From: Glandiceps talaboti | Lineage: Eukaryota; Hemichordata; Enteropneusta; Spengelidae | DNA: 64,000 bases | Direction of reading: 5' to 3' | Assembly: GCF_964340395.1 (NCBI RefSeq) | Contig: NC_135566.1 | Span: 12,404,001-12,468,000, forward strand | Shown: in pieces, positions 33,573 through 44,683 of the stretch | Layout: each line of letters begins with the position of its first letter | Numbering within the stretch: the first letter of the stretch is position 1 | Program-made: the position numbers and the translations under genes | Notes under the pieces: model-generated | The model's database searches: none | What the model saw: the letters and a program-made list of their open reading frames with translations, nothing else | Told to the model about the DNA's origin: nothing

Positions 33573-33789
33573 ATGAACGTCTCGGAAGTAACTAACATGA
33601 TAGGATGAAATTACCGTGTTGAAAATTGTGTAGTGGATATGATTCTATACTGCATAATTGTTACTGTAGTCTCACTGATTACAATGTTTTCCATACTCAG
33701 ATTAGTGATTACATCAATATATGGCTTTCAGCATCTTCTGATTCACAAATTACTTCATATGCAGCTTAGTATGTGCTGATTTACTTGTA
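33573..33789 (+). pseudogene. GPCR pseudogene (subfamily b), interrupted by insertion
   Basis: Copy of the 26700 pseudogene. It starts ATGAACGTCTCGG in the same context, meets TGA at codon 12, and keeps TM1-TM2 sequence (ILRLVITSIYGFQHLL) up to GATTTACTTGT. There a ~790-bp insertion begins. On the far side (34581 onward) only ATAATGGTCATAATCATG of receptor sequence remains. Confidence 0.85.
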
Positions 33790-34580
33790 TGTTATAATTA
33801 TATATAATCTCCCTGTATTCCGAATGAGTGCTACGTCATCGAGGATGAATGATTCAGGTGATGAGGGATACAGACATAGGGGAATCATGTGTCCGAGATG
33901 ACGTAGCACAAATGAGGAATACAGGGAGATTATTTATTTATTATATACATAGACCCACTTTTTCCTATTATGATGACAATTTTAAAATAAAATATTTCGA
34001 AACTTACGCGTTGTGCATCAATTTAACAAAGTGATGGGGCTACAGTGCTCAGCTGTTCGTTCAGTTTTCAGAATATAGATGCCATTGCGACAGCTGTCGG
34101 CTCAGAGTCTTATGCTAAAAACATCAACACTGGCAAGTTATAATGTCGAAAACATTGTGAAATTTTCAAAAACACATTCTCAAAAGTCCTTCAAAAGTTC
34201 TATCAATAGTTGAATTTAACGGACAACGATTTCACTGTGTTGTGCAACTATCACAACAAGAAGTTTTTAGATGTTGATGTTAGCATGTCTACGTACGTAC
34301 GTACCTTAGTGGCTATACGAAAGGCGTGGGCAAAACAGGTGTATTTGTTCACTGTTTGATGATGATGGTCGATGTTGGGCAATCTTTGATTAGCAAGAAA
34401 ACTATATTTTCAAACAACAACATCGTAACTATACAGGTTGATGATGTTTACAATAATTCAAAGTACTTCCGACCATATTAATATAGTGTGACGTCAAAGT
34501 ATAGAATATGAAATGTATCGATTTCATATTATTATACTTTGACGTCACACCCTGGGAATATAAGGATCTATGTATATAAT
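33790..34580. mobile_element. Non-coding insertion with hairpins at both ends
   Basis: Interrupts the 33573 pseudogene at a point where copy 1 is continuous (ACTTGTTATAATGG). Near the left end is an inverted repeat with 35-bp arms (33806-33840 with 33897-33931). Near the right end is a second hairpin (34486-34514 with 34521-34550, containing GTGTGACGTCAAAGTATA). The motif ATATACATAGA near 33943 recurs inverted near the right end (34567-34577). No coding capacity seen. Confidence 0.6.
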
Positions 34581-35120
34581 AATGGTCATAATCATGCATT
34601 GGCAAGTCTTTTGTCTATTTAGCCCATTTCCATGCATCAAGTCGAATACTGTGTAGTAATAATGACACAGGTTAAAAGGTTTGAACGCAATTAATATCAA
34701 TGGCTGTCACTCCGAATTATTGTAAAGCACTAACAAACTGTCACTTGCTAATAACAACCCATATATCATTTACATGTCATAATAGTAATAACCAATGATA
34801 TACACTTTATTTGTCAAATTTCTGAAAATGATTATGGTCACAAATACGCACTGCCCTAATGTTTTAGTGTCAAAGCAGGAGGTTACCAGAGTATCACGGA
34901 AAAAAATGCGTCGCGTGCTAAACATCGTCAAACTAAACAATGCTCTTCCTATCTTCGGACCTGATTAATTCAATCAAACCTACTTGTTGGTGGATAGCTA
35001 GGTTGGAACCCAGACTGTAGCTGCGGTATTAAGCAAGTAAAGTAACTAATTGGACACTCACGACTAACATCGTTACGTGTATTTCTATTTCAATACGTAT
35101 CTTAGTCTGGAATAGATAAT
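34581..35120. other. Intergenic, duplicated upstream region
   Basis: Non-coding and alignable to about 27557-28132. It probably contains the promoter or 5' UTR of the 35121 gene. Confidence 0.5.
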
Positions 35121-36092
35121 ATGAACAACTCTGAAGTAACGAACTTGGCTGGAAGAAACGACAGCGTTGAAAACTGTGATGTGGATATGATCCCAGCCTA
35201 CGTAGTTGTTGCTGTAGTCTCATTGATTATAATACCATCTATAATCGTTGGTAACTCTTTGGTCATTATATCAATATATCGCTTTAAACATCTTCAGACA
35301 GTCACCAATTATTTCATATGCAGTTTAGCATGTGCTGATTTACTTGTTATATTGGCAGTTATCCTGAATGGAGGATGGACCACGGGTCTTATATCAACAT
35401 CTGGTGATGTAAACTACTGCATTTTACTAACTGGAACGCTATTCAGCGGAAGTGTAGTTTCAATTTTTCATCTCCTTATTATTGCAGTGGATCGCTATAT
35501 TGCCATCACATCACCATTAACTTATCATTCAAGGATGACGATAAGAAAAGTCAAGATCATTATATGTACGATATGGTCAATGCCTTTGTTTGGCTGTATA
35601 ATGAACTATGTTATACTACATGCACTCTACACAAATGTACAAAACATGTCATGCTATTGGGTGGATTCATATCCACGGTGGAGTTTGATCATATTTTTTC
35701 TTTCATTCTTTATTAGTCCATTGGTGGTCATGTCTCTCCTCTACATGCACATATTCTGGATTGTAAGAAAACATAACCGCACAATTACAAGCCAAGATCA
35801 ATCTGCCAACACTTCCACTTACAAAAGAGATATGAAAGCAGTGAAAACACTAACAATAATCCTCGGTGCCTTCATAATCTGCTGGTCGCCATTGCATATA
35901 TGGATGACACTTGCGCAACAGCAATTGCAAACATGTGGTACTACCTGGCTGACATTTTCATTCCTTTCTCTTGGGATAAGTAACTCTGCAATAAATCCTG
36001 CAATTTATGCATATAGAAATCTAGAGTTCAGGAATGCCTTTAAGAAATTGATGACGCGAAGAGATCTTAGTAGTGAATGTCCCAAGCCTTAA
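35121..36092 (+). CDS. Adenosine-receptor-like class A GPCR (subfamily b)
   Basis: Intronless, 323 residues from ATG 35121 (MNNSEVTNLAGR; NNS and NDS sequons). Duplicate of the 28133 gene with all landmarks kept: ENCDVDMIPAY, VGNSLVIISIYRF, LACAD, NYCILL at TM3, AVDRYIAITSPLTY, IWSMP, MSCYWVD, ISPLVVMSLLYMHIFWIVRKH, IICWSP, TCGTTW, SNSAINPAIYAY and EFRNAFKKLM. Differences from its twin cluster in ECL1/TM3, the start of TM4, the TM6/ECL3 region and the tail, the extracellular half being the most changed. That would fit ligand-site divergence but is only an eyeball impression. Ligand unknown. Confidence 0.93.
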   Translation: MNNSEVTNLAGRNDSVENCDVDMIPAYVVVAVVSLIIIPSIIVGNSLVIISIYRFKHLQTVTNYFICSLACADLLVILAVILNGGWTTGLISTSGDVNYCILLTGTLFSGSVVSIFHLLIIAVDRYIAITSPLTYHSRMTIRKVKIIICTIWSMPLFGCIMNYVILHALYTNVQNMSCYWVDSYPRWSLIIFFLSFFISPLVVMSLLYMHIFWIVRKHNRTITSQDQSANTSTYKRDMKAVKTLTIILGAFIICWSPLHIWMTLAQQQLQTCGTTWLTFSFLSLGISNSAINPAIYAYRNLEFRNAFKKLMTRRDLSSECPKP

Positions 36093-38118
36093 ATTGACAT
36101 AATTATTTTCCGTCAAAAACTGTAAATTGATTCAGTGGAAATTATGTTCTACACTTATGATCATCAATTATGATTACTCAAGTCGTGGAAAGCATGTAGA
36201 TTTACCTGTATTCGATCCATTTGAAACTCAAAATTATGTTATCATTGCCTTTTAAATGCTTAACTCAGGCTTTTTGCACAGCCTTTAGATTGCCAAACAC
36301 TTCAAACAGCAGATGAGGGATTGAAGTTGGTGAGTACTCGCGAGGTAAAACTAGAAACATTGATAACTGAATTCTCACACCATTAACCGACAACTGTCGT
36401 TCAGTTGGATGGCTGGAGAAACTTACAGACAATCTCATTAAACGAAAATTTGACAGACTGTCACGAAATGTTTGAAAACTAATATGCAAATACCTGCTGA
36501 CTTTTGTTTTCGTTAGCCGTCGCAAAGTACAATATACAACTATTTGCCAATTTGTCATATACCTGTAATAGTTCAATTCCAATTTCTGAATTTGTGAATG
36601 CTGTAGGTATTTTAGGGTAAAAGCTGGAAAGCAAATTCATCCGGGTAATTTGATGGTTTTGAATCCCAAAATTATACCTATCACGCGAAATTTTGAGATT
36701 TACCCCACAAAAAACTGCTGCAATTTGCAAATGTTTCGGGCAAAAATTAGATTAAAAACTTTGATTTAATACAAAATGAGGTTTTCCTACCTTTGATAAT
36801 TGAGATACTGTTTGGAGGAAACTGTCAAAGGGATTTTCAATACTGCTGCCATGTTCAATCGACAGTGACTTTATGTTTTGTTCTGTATTCAGTATTGTAT
36901 CTATGTTCTGTAGAACATTGTTTCTGTTTCAAAAACTCACCAGTGGTTTCTCACTATTTCAATTCTCTCTGGTGAAAAGAGACTCGCCAGCATAACTAGG
37001 GCAAGTTATATAATTGCAAATACCGCAAAATTATAAATCATGCAAATATATTGATGTGTCTATTAGTTATCAACTACTTCCAAGTAGTCTGCCGTAAATT
37101 GTTGATAAATGTAAACCTAAGAATTAATTTTATCACGTCAATGAACAAGTCTTAAACGTAGGTGTTTGGTGTTCACATATGATGTATTCTCTAAGCCGTA
37201 TTTGGTGTTAGAAGATTAGGCCATTTTGTTCATGCTCTATCTTCAGGTATTTTAGAATGGCCTGCCACTTTTATCAATGTGTTTTCATGACTATCATCGA
37301 TTTATTGATGTACTGTGTTAGTTGATTACGTTTTATGTGAATAAAGAAATATTTGAAAATACACAGAATGCATTTTATCTTCGATATTTGTAATTGTACA
37401 CTTATTTCTGCTGTAAATTGTACTGGGTATACACCCCCCAACACAAGTCTCTAATAAGGATTATATGCATGGGATCATTCTTCTGTTTTGGCCAACGTTT
37501 TTCCATAGCTGCCGTATCGCATTTTAAACGTTTTAATCCTAATCTGAAGTGAGTCTTGAACTATTCCATTAATGACATAAACAATCACACATGGTGTTTT
37601 CATCCCTGGCAGCCGTCAAGGACAAGGTTGTGAATAGCAAATTGTCCACAATTACACAACATATATCATTCGACAAATAAATCTTCAAAATGATATAAAC
37701 TTTCGTCATTGGCAATGACATTTGACCAATTTATTCATTAAAGATAGGCCTGTGAGGCCATGAGTAATAAAGATAGACAGAAAACTGATATCTGTTGTAA
37801 TAAGTTAATGGAACCCTAAATCAGTTTGTAATATCAAAACATTCATCGTTTCGATAGGTTTTTAACACGTAAATTATCCTTATTTTATTCCAACTTAATT
37901 GTATGGCCAGTGGGGATTCCACTAAATTCCTGGTTATTGTATTTGAGATTTATGTATGTAATAACTGGAAATCACAATTTAACACCTCGTCCATCTCGGT
38001 ATACACCAATCAGGAGCAATATAAATTGCATGTCAAAATGAGACACATTTATGGCATATAAGTGTGATTTAAAATGTACATTATAGGAACATACACCACA
38101 TTATTTTGGATGGTCAAG
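36093..38118. other. Intergenic, duplicate of 29105-31109
   Basis: Non-coding, colinear with the spacer in copy 1; no gene or element of its own recognised. Confidence 0.6.
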
Positions 38119-38633
38119 ATGAATGCCTTAACGTCTGTCGTTGCAAATAATGGAAGCATTAACGGCACATAACAGTTGTGTGATAATAAATCGACGGCAG
38201 CATACATGATAGTGTTCCTGATCTCATCTATCTTCATAGCAGCTATCATTTTCGGAAACGTTTTGGTGATTTTATCTATTCGTCGTTTTGAAGCACTTCA
38301 AACTATTAATAACTATTTCATGTGTAGCCTTGCTTGTGCTGACTTATCTACTGTGCTGACTGCAGTCGTCAATGCAGGTGTAACTGTGAAAATAATTCCG
38401 ATGAGAAGTAGCGGTTATGTATGCCTTTTACAGTCTATGGCCTTTCTTATAGGAAGTATATTATCTATTGTCCATCTTGGTTGTTTTTCTTTTTTTATTT
38501 CTTACTTTCTGTTAGTAATTAAGCTCTAAATCCAGCTATCTACACGTACAAAAGCCACGAATTTAGATTCGCTTTCAGGAAGTCAAAGTTTGTGTTGGTC
38601 GTCCATGTTGATGAATCACGCGATATTCCTTAA
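38119..38633 (+). pseudogene. GPCR pseudogene (subfamily c), internal deletion TM3-TM6
   Basis: Twin of 31110. It shares the N-terminal TAA and the TM3-to-TM7 deletion, so both lesions predate the duplication. It retains the 17 bases after LACAD lost in the twin ([19 protein letters not shown]). The frame runs to a stop at the TM7 junction (FLLVIKL), then TM7/helix 8 sequence continues in another frame to TAA 38631-38633. Confidence 0.9.
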
Positions 38634-39646
38634 GAATCACGTTGGTGATATCCCTCCCGCGGGAGATCATGAAAATTTTGTTTATATATTATTTTATCTA
38701 GGAACTTTAATGTTTAATCTATCAAATTTATAATGGTTCTAACTCTGTTTACAAGGTAAAAAGAAAAAGAAGAAAGGCAACAATACTAAATCAGTTCCGC
38801 TATGTAAACACAAGTTGTATATCATACTCTGTGCATATATTCTGTAAATCGGATATACACATCTGAAACTTAGTATAAATAATTTAACTAATTAAAAAAA
38901 ATATATTAAGTCATATGAATAGCGTCAGGACACTTTGCCATACCTGCTTTATTGCATTTCCTATTATATATAATTAATGTTGACGTCTTTCAATGTAAGA
39001 AGATAATATTGACAACTTTAACATACTAGATATTAATTTTGGCATTGTGTAAAGCAAATCTGTTATGGGCAGTTAGAAATATTGAATACTTTCATTCATA
39101 CAAAAGAAACATGCCAAACAGTTTAATCAATCGCCTTTTGTGCATCAGTTATCGATTCATATACCATTCATTCATATGTTCTAACGTCATACATTTCATG
39201 TCGGAATCTGTACTAGTCAAGATGAAATGTCTCTTATGTACCTTACAACTCCATATCAGGAAAGCTGGTGAATTGATTCCAATAAAAGAAATCGAATTAA
39301 ACAAACACGCTTTACTTGTTTTACATTCAATTTGTAGAAAACCGTGATTTCTGAAGGTAAGCTTTCATTTTAAATCACAAGGTGTCAGTATCTACAAATA
39401 TTTGCAGTGCTGGTAGCCTGCTTTTATCATTATTCTTCCATTATCATTAATAATGGTAAAAGCATAATGAACAATTCATGTGATATTGATTTCGCCAATG
39501 TGTAAAGTATAGTTGCTATATGATGCTGATACTGACAAAACTAGTACTGCCATTGGTTAAAGGTGTGCCTTTTGCGCCCGTTTATAAACAGATTCAACTG
39601 TCGTTTGTTTATCATTCACTTCACGTCTTCATCTGCTACAGTTAGG
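38634..39646. other. Spacer with a receptor-start relic
   Basis: Non-coding. A relic of a GPCR start (ACTAGTCAAGATGAAATGTCTC) lies at about 39214-39240, matching 31994 onward in copy 1. About 200 bp at 38690-38900 are present only in this copy. Confidence 0.45.
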
Positions 39647-40585
39647 ATGACTGTCTTAGATGTACCTAACATTACTCGAAGAAACGACAGCGACGAAAAT
39701 TGTGATGCGGATATGATTCCGTCCTACATAATAGTTGCTGTAGTCTCGCTGATTATTATGCTTTCCATACTCTTCGGTAACATCTTGGTGATTATATCAA
39801 TATATCGCTTTCAGCATCTTCAGACAGTCACCAATTACTTCATATGCAGTTTAGCATGTGCTGATTTACTTGTGATAATGACAGTAATCATGAATGGGGG
39901 ATTGGTTACTGGTATGCTACCAAAGTCTGGTAACATCTACTATTGTTTGACTCAAAATATGATCACGAACAGTGGATGTCTGGTTTCCATATGTCATCTT
40001 CTTATCATTGCAGTGGATCGTTATATTGCCATCACATCACCACTAACCTACCATTCACGGATGACAACAAGAAAAGCAAAGATCATTATATCTATACTGT
40101 GGGCATTGCCTTTATTGTTTGCTGTGTCGAGATTTATTACGCTTCGCACGACCTATTCAAACATACAACACCTTTCATGCTATTGGGTTGAATCCATTCA
40201 ACAAAGGCAAAGGATAGCTGTATTCGTTGTATCTTTTATTTGTCCGTTAGTTGTCATGTCTCTCCTCTACATGTACATTTTCTGGATTGTAAGAAAGCAA
40301 AACCGAAAGATCTCTAGTGAACACCAATCTGCAAATACACCAGCTTACAAGAGAGACATTAAAGCAGTCAAAACTTTGGCGATAATACTTTGTACGTTTA
40401 TAATCTGCTGGTCTCCAGTTTATATATTTAGGACTTTCTTGCCACATAAATGGCCAACGTGTGGTACACCTTGGCTGTCGTTTTCATTACTTTCCCTAGC
40501 GATAAGTAACTCCGCAATGAATCCTGCAATTTATGCATTTAAAAACACAGAGTTTAGGGATGCATTTAGGAAATTGTTAAAGTGA
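39647..40585 (+). CDS. Adenosine-receptor-like class A GPCR (subfamily b)
   Basis: Intronless, 312 residues from ATG 39647 (MTVLDVPNITRR; NIT and NDS sequons), directly after GTTAGG. The open frame extends upstream but without ATG. It has N-terminal Cys (ENCDADMIPSY), FGNILVIISIYRF, LACADL, YYCLTQ, AVDRYIAITSPLTY, LWALP, LSCYWVE in ECL2, ICPLVVMSLLYMYIFWIVRKQ, IICWSP, TCGTPW, SNSAMNPAIYAF and EFRDAFRKLLK, ending at once, so there is almost no C-tail beyond helix 8. It is the last plus-strand gene. The next receptor copy is on the other strand, tail to tail with it. Confidence 0.93.
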   Translation: MTVLDVPNITRRNDSDENCDADMIPSYIIVAVVSLIIMLSILFGNILVIISIYRFQHLQTVTNYFICSLACADLLVIMTVIMNGGLVTGMLPKSGNIYYCLTQNMITNSGCLVSICHLLIIAVDRYIAITSPLTYHSRMTTRKAKIIISILWALPLLFAVSRFITLRTTYSNIQHLSCYWVESIQQRQRIAVFVVSFICPLVVMSLLYMYIFWIVRKQNRKISSEHQSANTPAYKRDIKAVKTLAIILCTFIICWSPVYIFRTFLPHKWPTCGTPWLSFSLLSLAISNSAMNPAIYAFKNTEFRDAFRKLLK

Positions 40586-41474
40586 AGGTAATTAAGCTGT
40601 GGTGGTGATATCAAGCTTTAAACTGACTGTTTAAATTCATTGCTTTACAAACCTACTAATTGATTCAATGCAATGTATGTTGTATACTCTTCAACTTTGC
40701 AATTCGTACTCGTGCACACTCTATTATACAAAAGATGCAGTTTCATGACGCCGAGACACTGACCTATCCAGGGAATTTATAAAAAATGTAAAGTAAAGAG
40801 GCTTTGCACAGTTACTGGACAGTTAACTTTAGAGCTCTGAGTAGATCACTTTATTTCGCATTCGAAGGCCATCGGCTCATAATACAATATTGTTTTACAA
40901 CAGAAATATAAAGACAAAGCGATGCAACAAGTAAGAAATATAATACAAGAAAAGATATACTCTGCAACTGGTATAAGATCAAAGACAACATGAGTTTACA
41001 ACATTCAAAACCTTTTGCCAATGTGTTTAATTTAAGTGAGATTTGAAATTATCAAGTTGTAACTGATGTAAAGAAGTTTGCACATATTTTTTCTGACACA
41101 TTTAAAATGGTTTGAGTGGTTGTCAAGTTTACACATTAGATAAACTATCAACACATCGCACATTTAAAGTTTCTCTTGAGTCAGAACGACTTTTACATTC
41201 AATTAAAATACAGATACATGTGCAAATAATGCTTGCAAGATTCCATTGCTCTTAACATTGTTTACATATGTAAAGATGTACACGAATTTGTTTTGTTGTG
41301 TAAATAAAACTAAATGTCGTTGGTTCTCTAACACGAGAAAAATATATTCAACAGCACAACTTAAATCCATTTATTGATGGAATTTGAATGTGTCGACTTA
41401 TTCTCTACTGCAAATATAATAATAGAGTTCTAAATGAACTGCTAGAGTGTAACATGGAATCGTTCTATTAGTTT
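40586..41474. other. Convergent spacer at the strand switch
   Basis: 0.9 kb between the last plus-strand and first minus-strand receptor copies; nothing recognised. Confidence 0.5.
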
Positions 41475-42428
41475 TTAACCCTCTCTCATTGTCAGCAATT
41501 TCTTAAACGACTCCCTGAATTATTTGCATCTCCATGCATAAATAACTGGATTGAGTGCCGAATTGCTAACTACCAAGAACACTGCAACGAAGAACAACCA
41601 CGGAGTTCCACATGTTGGCCAGGGAGTCCCATTAGAAGCAAACAGAATGATCGGTGGAAACAAACAAATGACAAAAGCGCCAAGCACAATACTTAAAGTC
41701 TTCACAGTTTTCAAGTCTTTCTTGTATGTTGTATTTTCGAATAATTGTTCCTGTTGTGCAATTCTCCTTGAATGTTTCCTCGCTATCAAGAATATGTGTA
41801 AGTAAAGAATTAAAGTGATCATAAATGGACCTGCAAAGAATATGGCGAACAAGTATTGAAGCAAATTCTGTGGCAGTGCATCGTCAGTCATACAGAAGTA
41901 ATTATTGTAATCAACGCCACTGTTTACAACTATAATGTAATTCAATGTTACATAAATTACTGGTATTAACCAAATTACAAATATGGTGCCTTTTGGTCCT
42001 TCTTGGTGTCATTGCTGCTTGATATGTCAATGGTGATGAAATAGCAAGATGTCTGTCTATTGCAATGACGAGTAAGTGAACCATTGATCCTAAACTTCCA
42101 ATTTGCAATGCCATGGACTGTAGAAGGCAGAAGTAAATACTTCCCCTGATTGGAATTTGACCGAGAGTCATACCTGCATTGAAGACCGCATTCATCACAA
42201 CAAGCAAGTCCGCGTAAGCAAGACTACATATGAAATAGTTGTTGGTAGTTTGAAGCACTGGGAAACGATGAACAGACAAAATGACCAGAACATTGCCAAA
42301 TATGATAGCAGCGATGACAAGAGATGTGGTAGCTACAACAGTAACGTACGCCCCGATGAAATCGTCATCACACAATAATCCAGTGTCGTTTCCTCCTCTT
42401 GTTTCTTGGCAGATTCACATGTGTTCAT
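41475..42428 (-). pseudogene. GPCR pseudogene (subfamily d)
   Basis: Alignable end to end with the intact gene at 58872. Lesions: a 1-base deletion in the N-terminus between the ATG (42428) and CDDDFIGAY; a 1-base gain in a T-run (41991-41994) after TPRRTK at the start of TM4; the TM6 toggle motif changed to CLFP; and Glu to TAA in helix 8 (AWRCK then stop, 41520). The rest is well preserved: [66 protein letters not shown]. The T-run frameshift is shared with the 54928 copy. Confidence 0.9.
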
Positions 42429-44359
42429 CCTGATCATTAGACATGAATTGTGACGCATACACTCGGTTATAGCGTTGTCGCAACTAAAGTAGAATGTGCA
42501 TGCATTTGTAACTGGCATCCGAGGGAAATGAAAAATGTCATTATTTAAATGGCTTTAATGCAAACGCCTTCTCCCAACGGTAAACATCTTGATGGACAGA
42601 AATATTGGCAATACATCTTAGTTTCATTTTGAAGACATGGTCTAAAAGACATATTACCTTACATTCAATAACAATGTGTTTTTGACATGTTTGTCAGCTC
42701 AATTATGTTTTGTCCCGATGTCAATTGTATATCACACTATCTTTCTGTTGATCTAACGAAGTTCAATAGATGAAATATATTTATGACTGACATGTATCCA
42801 TTGATGAGTTGATTTTTCAATAATTGCATTTGCATACGAGAATGAAAATAAGATGAAGGGAGGTTTAATTATAACCCACAGCTATATCTGGCGGCCATTT
42901 ATAGTTGTGCGCTTGCAATTAGAATGGTCGAGACGGACATAAAAGAATAACGTTAACGTTGGTTGTCGTACACATGGGGATTACAAGTTGGCATATTTCT
43001 CAGCAGTTTTATTCGGGAGGCGCTGAGTCGGGTAGGGGACATCTGTTTTAGATGGAAACATTTTCTCCTCACCCTGGCCCAATAAAGTCTAAACAGGCGG
43101 CCATGTTACTGTCTGTTGTACATACATATGCCACACGCGCGTCCAACCTCTTGTGCAAACTTTTTAAAGTGACCATCTGATTGGAATTGAGTATTTAATT
43201 TGAATTTTGAATTTTGAATTTATAAAACAATTTTATCATAGCTTCCTATTTGTAACATCAATGTGAAACAATAGTGTGTGTTTGTAACTCGATACATTGG
43301 AAAAAGCTTTAAAAAACATACCTCACAATGTAAAAATCGTGTATGTACAAAAACAATTAAGTTTTTGCATTTCTCTATGTTCTTTACTTATTTATTTACC
43401 ATGTATTTGTTTGTTTGTTTGTCATTTGTTTGTTTGTTTGTTTGTTTGTTTATTTGTTTGTTTGTATCACCGTTCCTGGGCTCCCTGCTAACATACAAGT
43501 AATTGATTAAAAAGTCAATGTCGCTAAAATTGTAAAAGGATGTGACGACAAGAACTTAATTAGTCACCAGTTACTGTAAACACAAACTCTACCTGCTTTC
43601 ATTCAGTTAACTGGTGACAATATTGTGAGTTCAATTTACACTTACGTATCACAAAATATCAGCTTTGTCACTCGATGGAGCAATACCATGGTGCCAGCAA
43701 TCTTATTTATTTATATGTTTTTGCAAGCAGCTAAATTAATATTAAAGTATTATATGGATTGATATGACAATGTGCGGAGACACACATTAAAACATCATTA
43801 TCGTCGAATATAGAATGATTCAGATGCACATTCAGATTTACATTCACGTTCAGATTTTATTTGCATTGCAACACCTCCTCCCCTTTGAATATAGATATAC
43901 AGACGTGTGGTCGTTTAAAGTGTATATAAGACAAATATGTTTAATGTTCAACATTATCATGTAGTCACTGATTCATACAATAGAACATAACTCTAGATCT
44001 ATAGGTCAACATATAATTAAGTTATGAAGTAAAATAAAACCGTTATAATGATTTCTAGATTTAAAATACATAAAATTAAAATAGATGACGAGGGAGATGT
44101 CACTAGAGGGCGTCGATAGGAACGTGTGCTGGCTCACTGCGCTCTGAAACTTTTACACTGTAAATTTGCAGAGTGTGATAACTACAAAGTATATCTGTAT
44201 CGCCTTGAGGGAAATTTAGGTCATGGGTATCTCAATTGAAGTATGGAGGACAAGAATTGGTACATTCAACCTCTCTACCAGTGCAACAGGCAAAGTGCAT
44301 TGTGGACTGCATGTCAACGGTAATGGACTGAGTCTAATTCTAAGGTTAGCCCTAATTAG
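42429..44359. other. Upstream region of subfamily-d unit, with (GTTT)n
   Basis: Non-coding. The part from about 42550 to 43480 (CTTCTCCCA.CGGTAAACATCTTGATGG through the GTTT array) recurs at 46960-47750 and partly at 55850-56640. A foreign stretch begins at about 44090. Confidence 0.55.
43406..43465. repeat. (GTTT)n microsatellite
   Basis: About 15 GTTT units with one interruption; the paralogous array is at 47672-47728. Confidence 0.9.
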
Positions 44360-44683
44360 TATGATTTTGATGTCAGACGAGATAACTTGATATTTAAAGG
44401 TTTGGAACAAGATGAAAACGAAACCTGGGAACAAACAGAAACAAAGGTGAAATCTCTTATCACAAACAAACTTGGTGTTGATGGTGATACGATTGAATTC
44501 AATCGGGTACACCGACTGTCTAATGCTCGCACACGTCCACAACCAATAAATGCCAAGTTTACACGTTTCCAGCAATGGAGGTGTGTTTTCAACGCTGCTA
44601 AGAACTTGAAAGTTACGGACTTTAAAATTACAGAAGATTTTAAAAAGAGAGTGAGAGACGTCAGACGTCATCAGACTATATAA
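44360..44683 (+). mobile_element. L1-type ORF1 fragment
   Basis: An open frame of about 107 codons reads FDVRRDNLIFKGLEQDENE, then RVHRLSNARTRPQPINAKFT, then AAKNLKVTDFKITEDFKKRVRDVRR. This is the RRM-plus-C-terminal pattern of L1-type ORF1 RNA-binding proteins (I/F-F-x-G-L, HRL, R-P-I-x-K-F, A-x-x-L-K, I-x-E-D-F). It lacks the coiled-coil N-terminus and any ORF2. The fragment sits in a foreign stretch (about 44090-44675) that replaces ~100 bp of the flank seen at 56725-56815. Confidence 0.7.

Larger units (their letters stand above)
32315..39525 (+). repeat. Large tandem duplication, copy 2
   Basis: Counterpart of 26251-32303 in the same order: pseudogene 33573, gene 35121, pseudogene 38119, relic 39224. 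It is about 1.1 kb longer, mainly because of two insertions (32545-33283 and about 33790-34580) and ~200 bp at 38690-38900. It has also lost about 600 bp present in copy 1 at 26937-27556. Confidence 0.85.

Noticed and set aside
39039-39347. 102-codon frame with a shorter, differently framed twin at 31790-32017
   Set aside because: No domain or transmembrane pattern, the twins do not keep the frame, and the only meaningful part is the receptor-start relic.
43278-43502. Frames rich in CLFV (also at 47545-47781)
   Set aside because: Translation of (GTTT)n arrays; the paralogous copy differs in frame.
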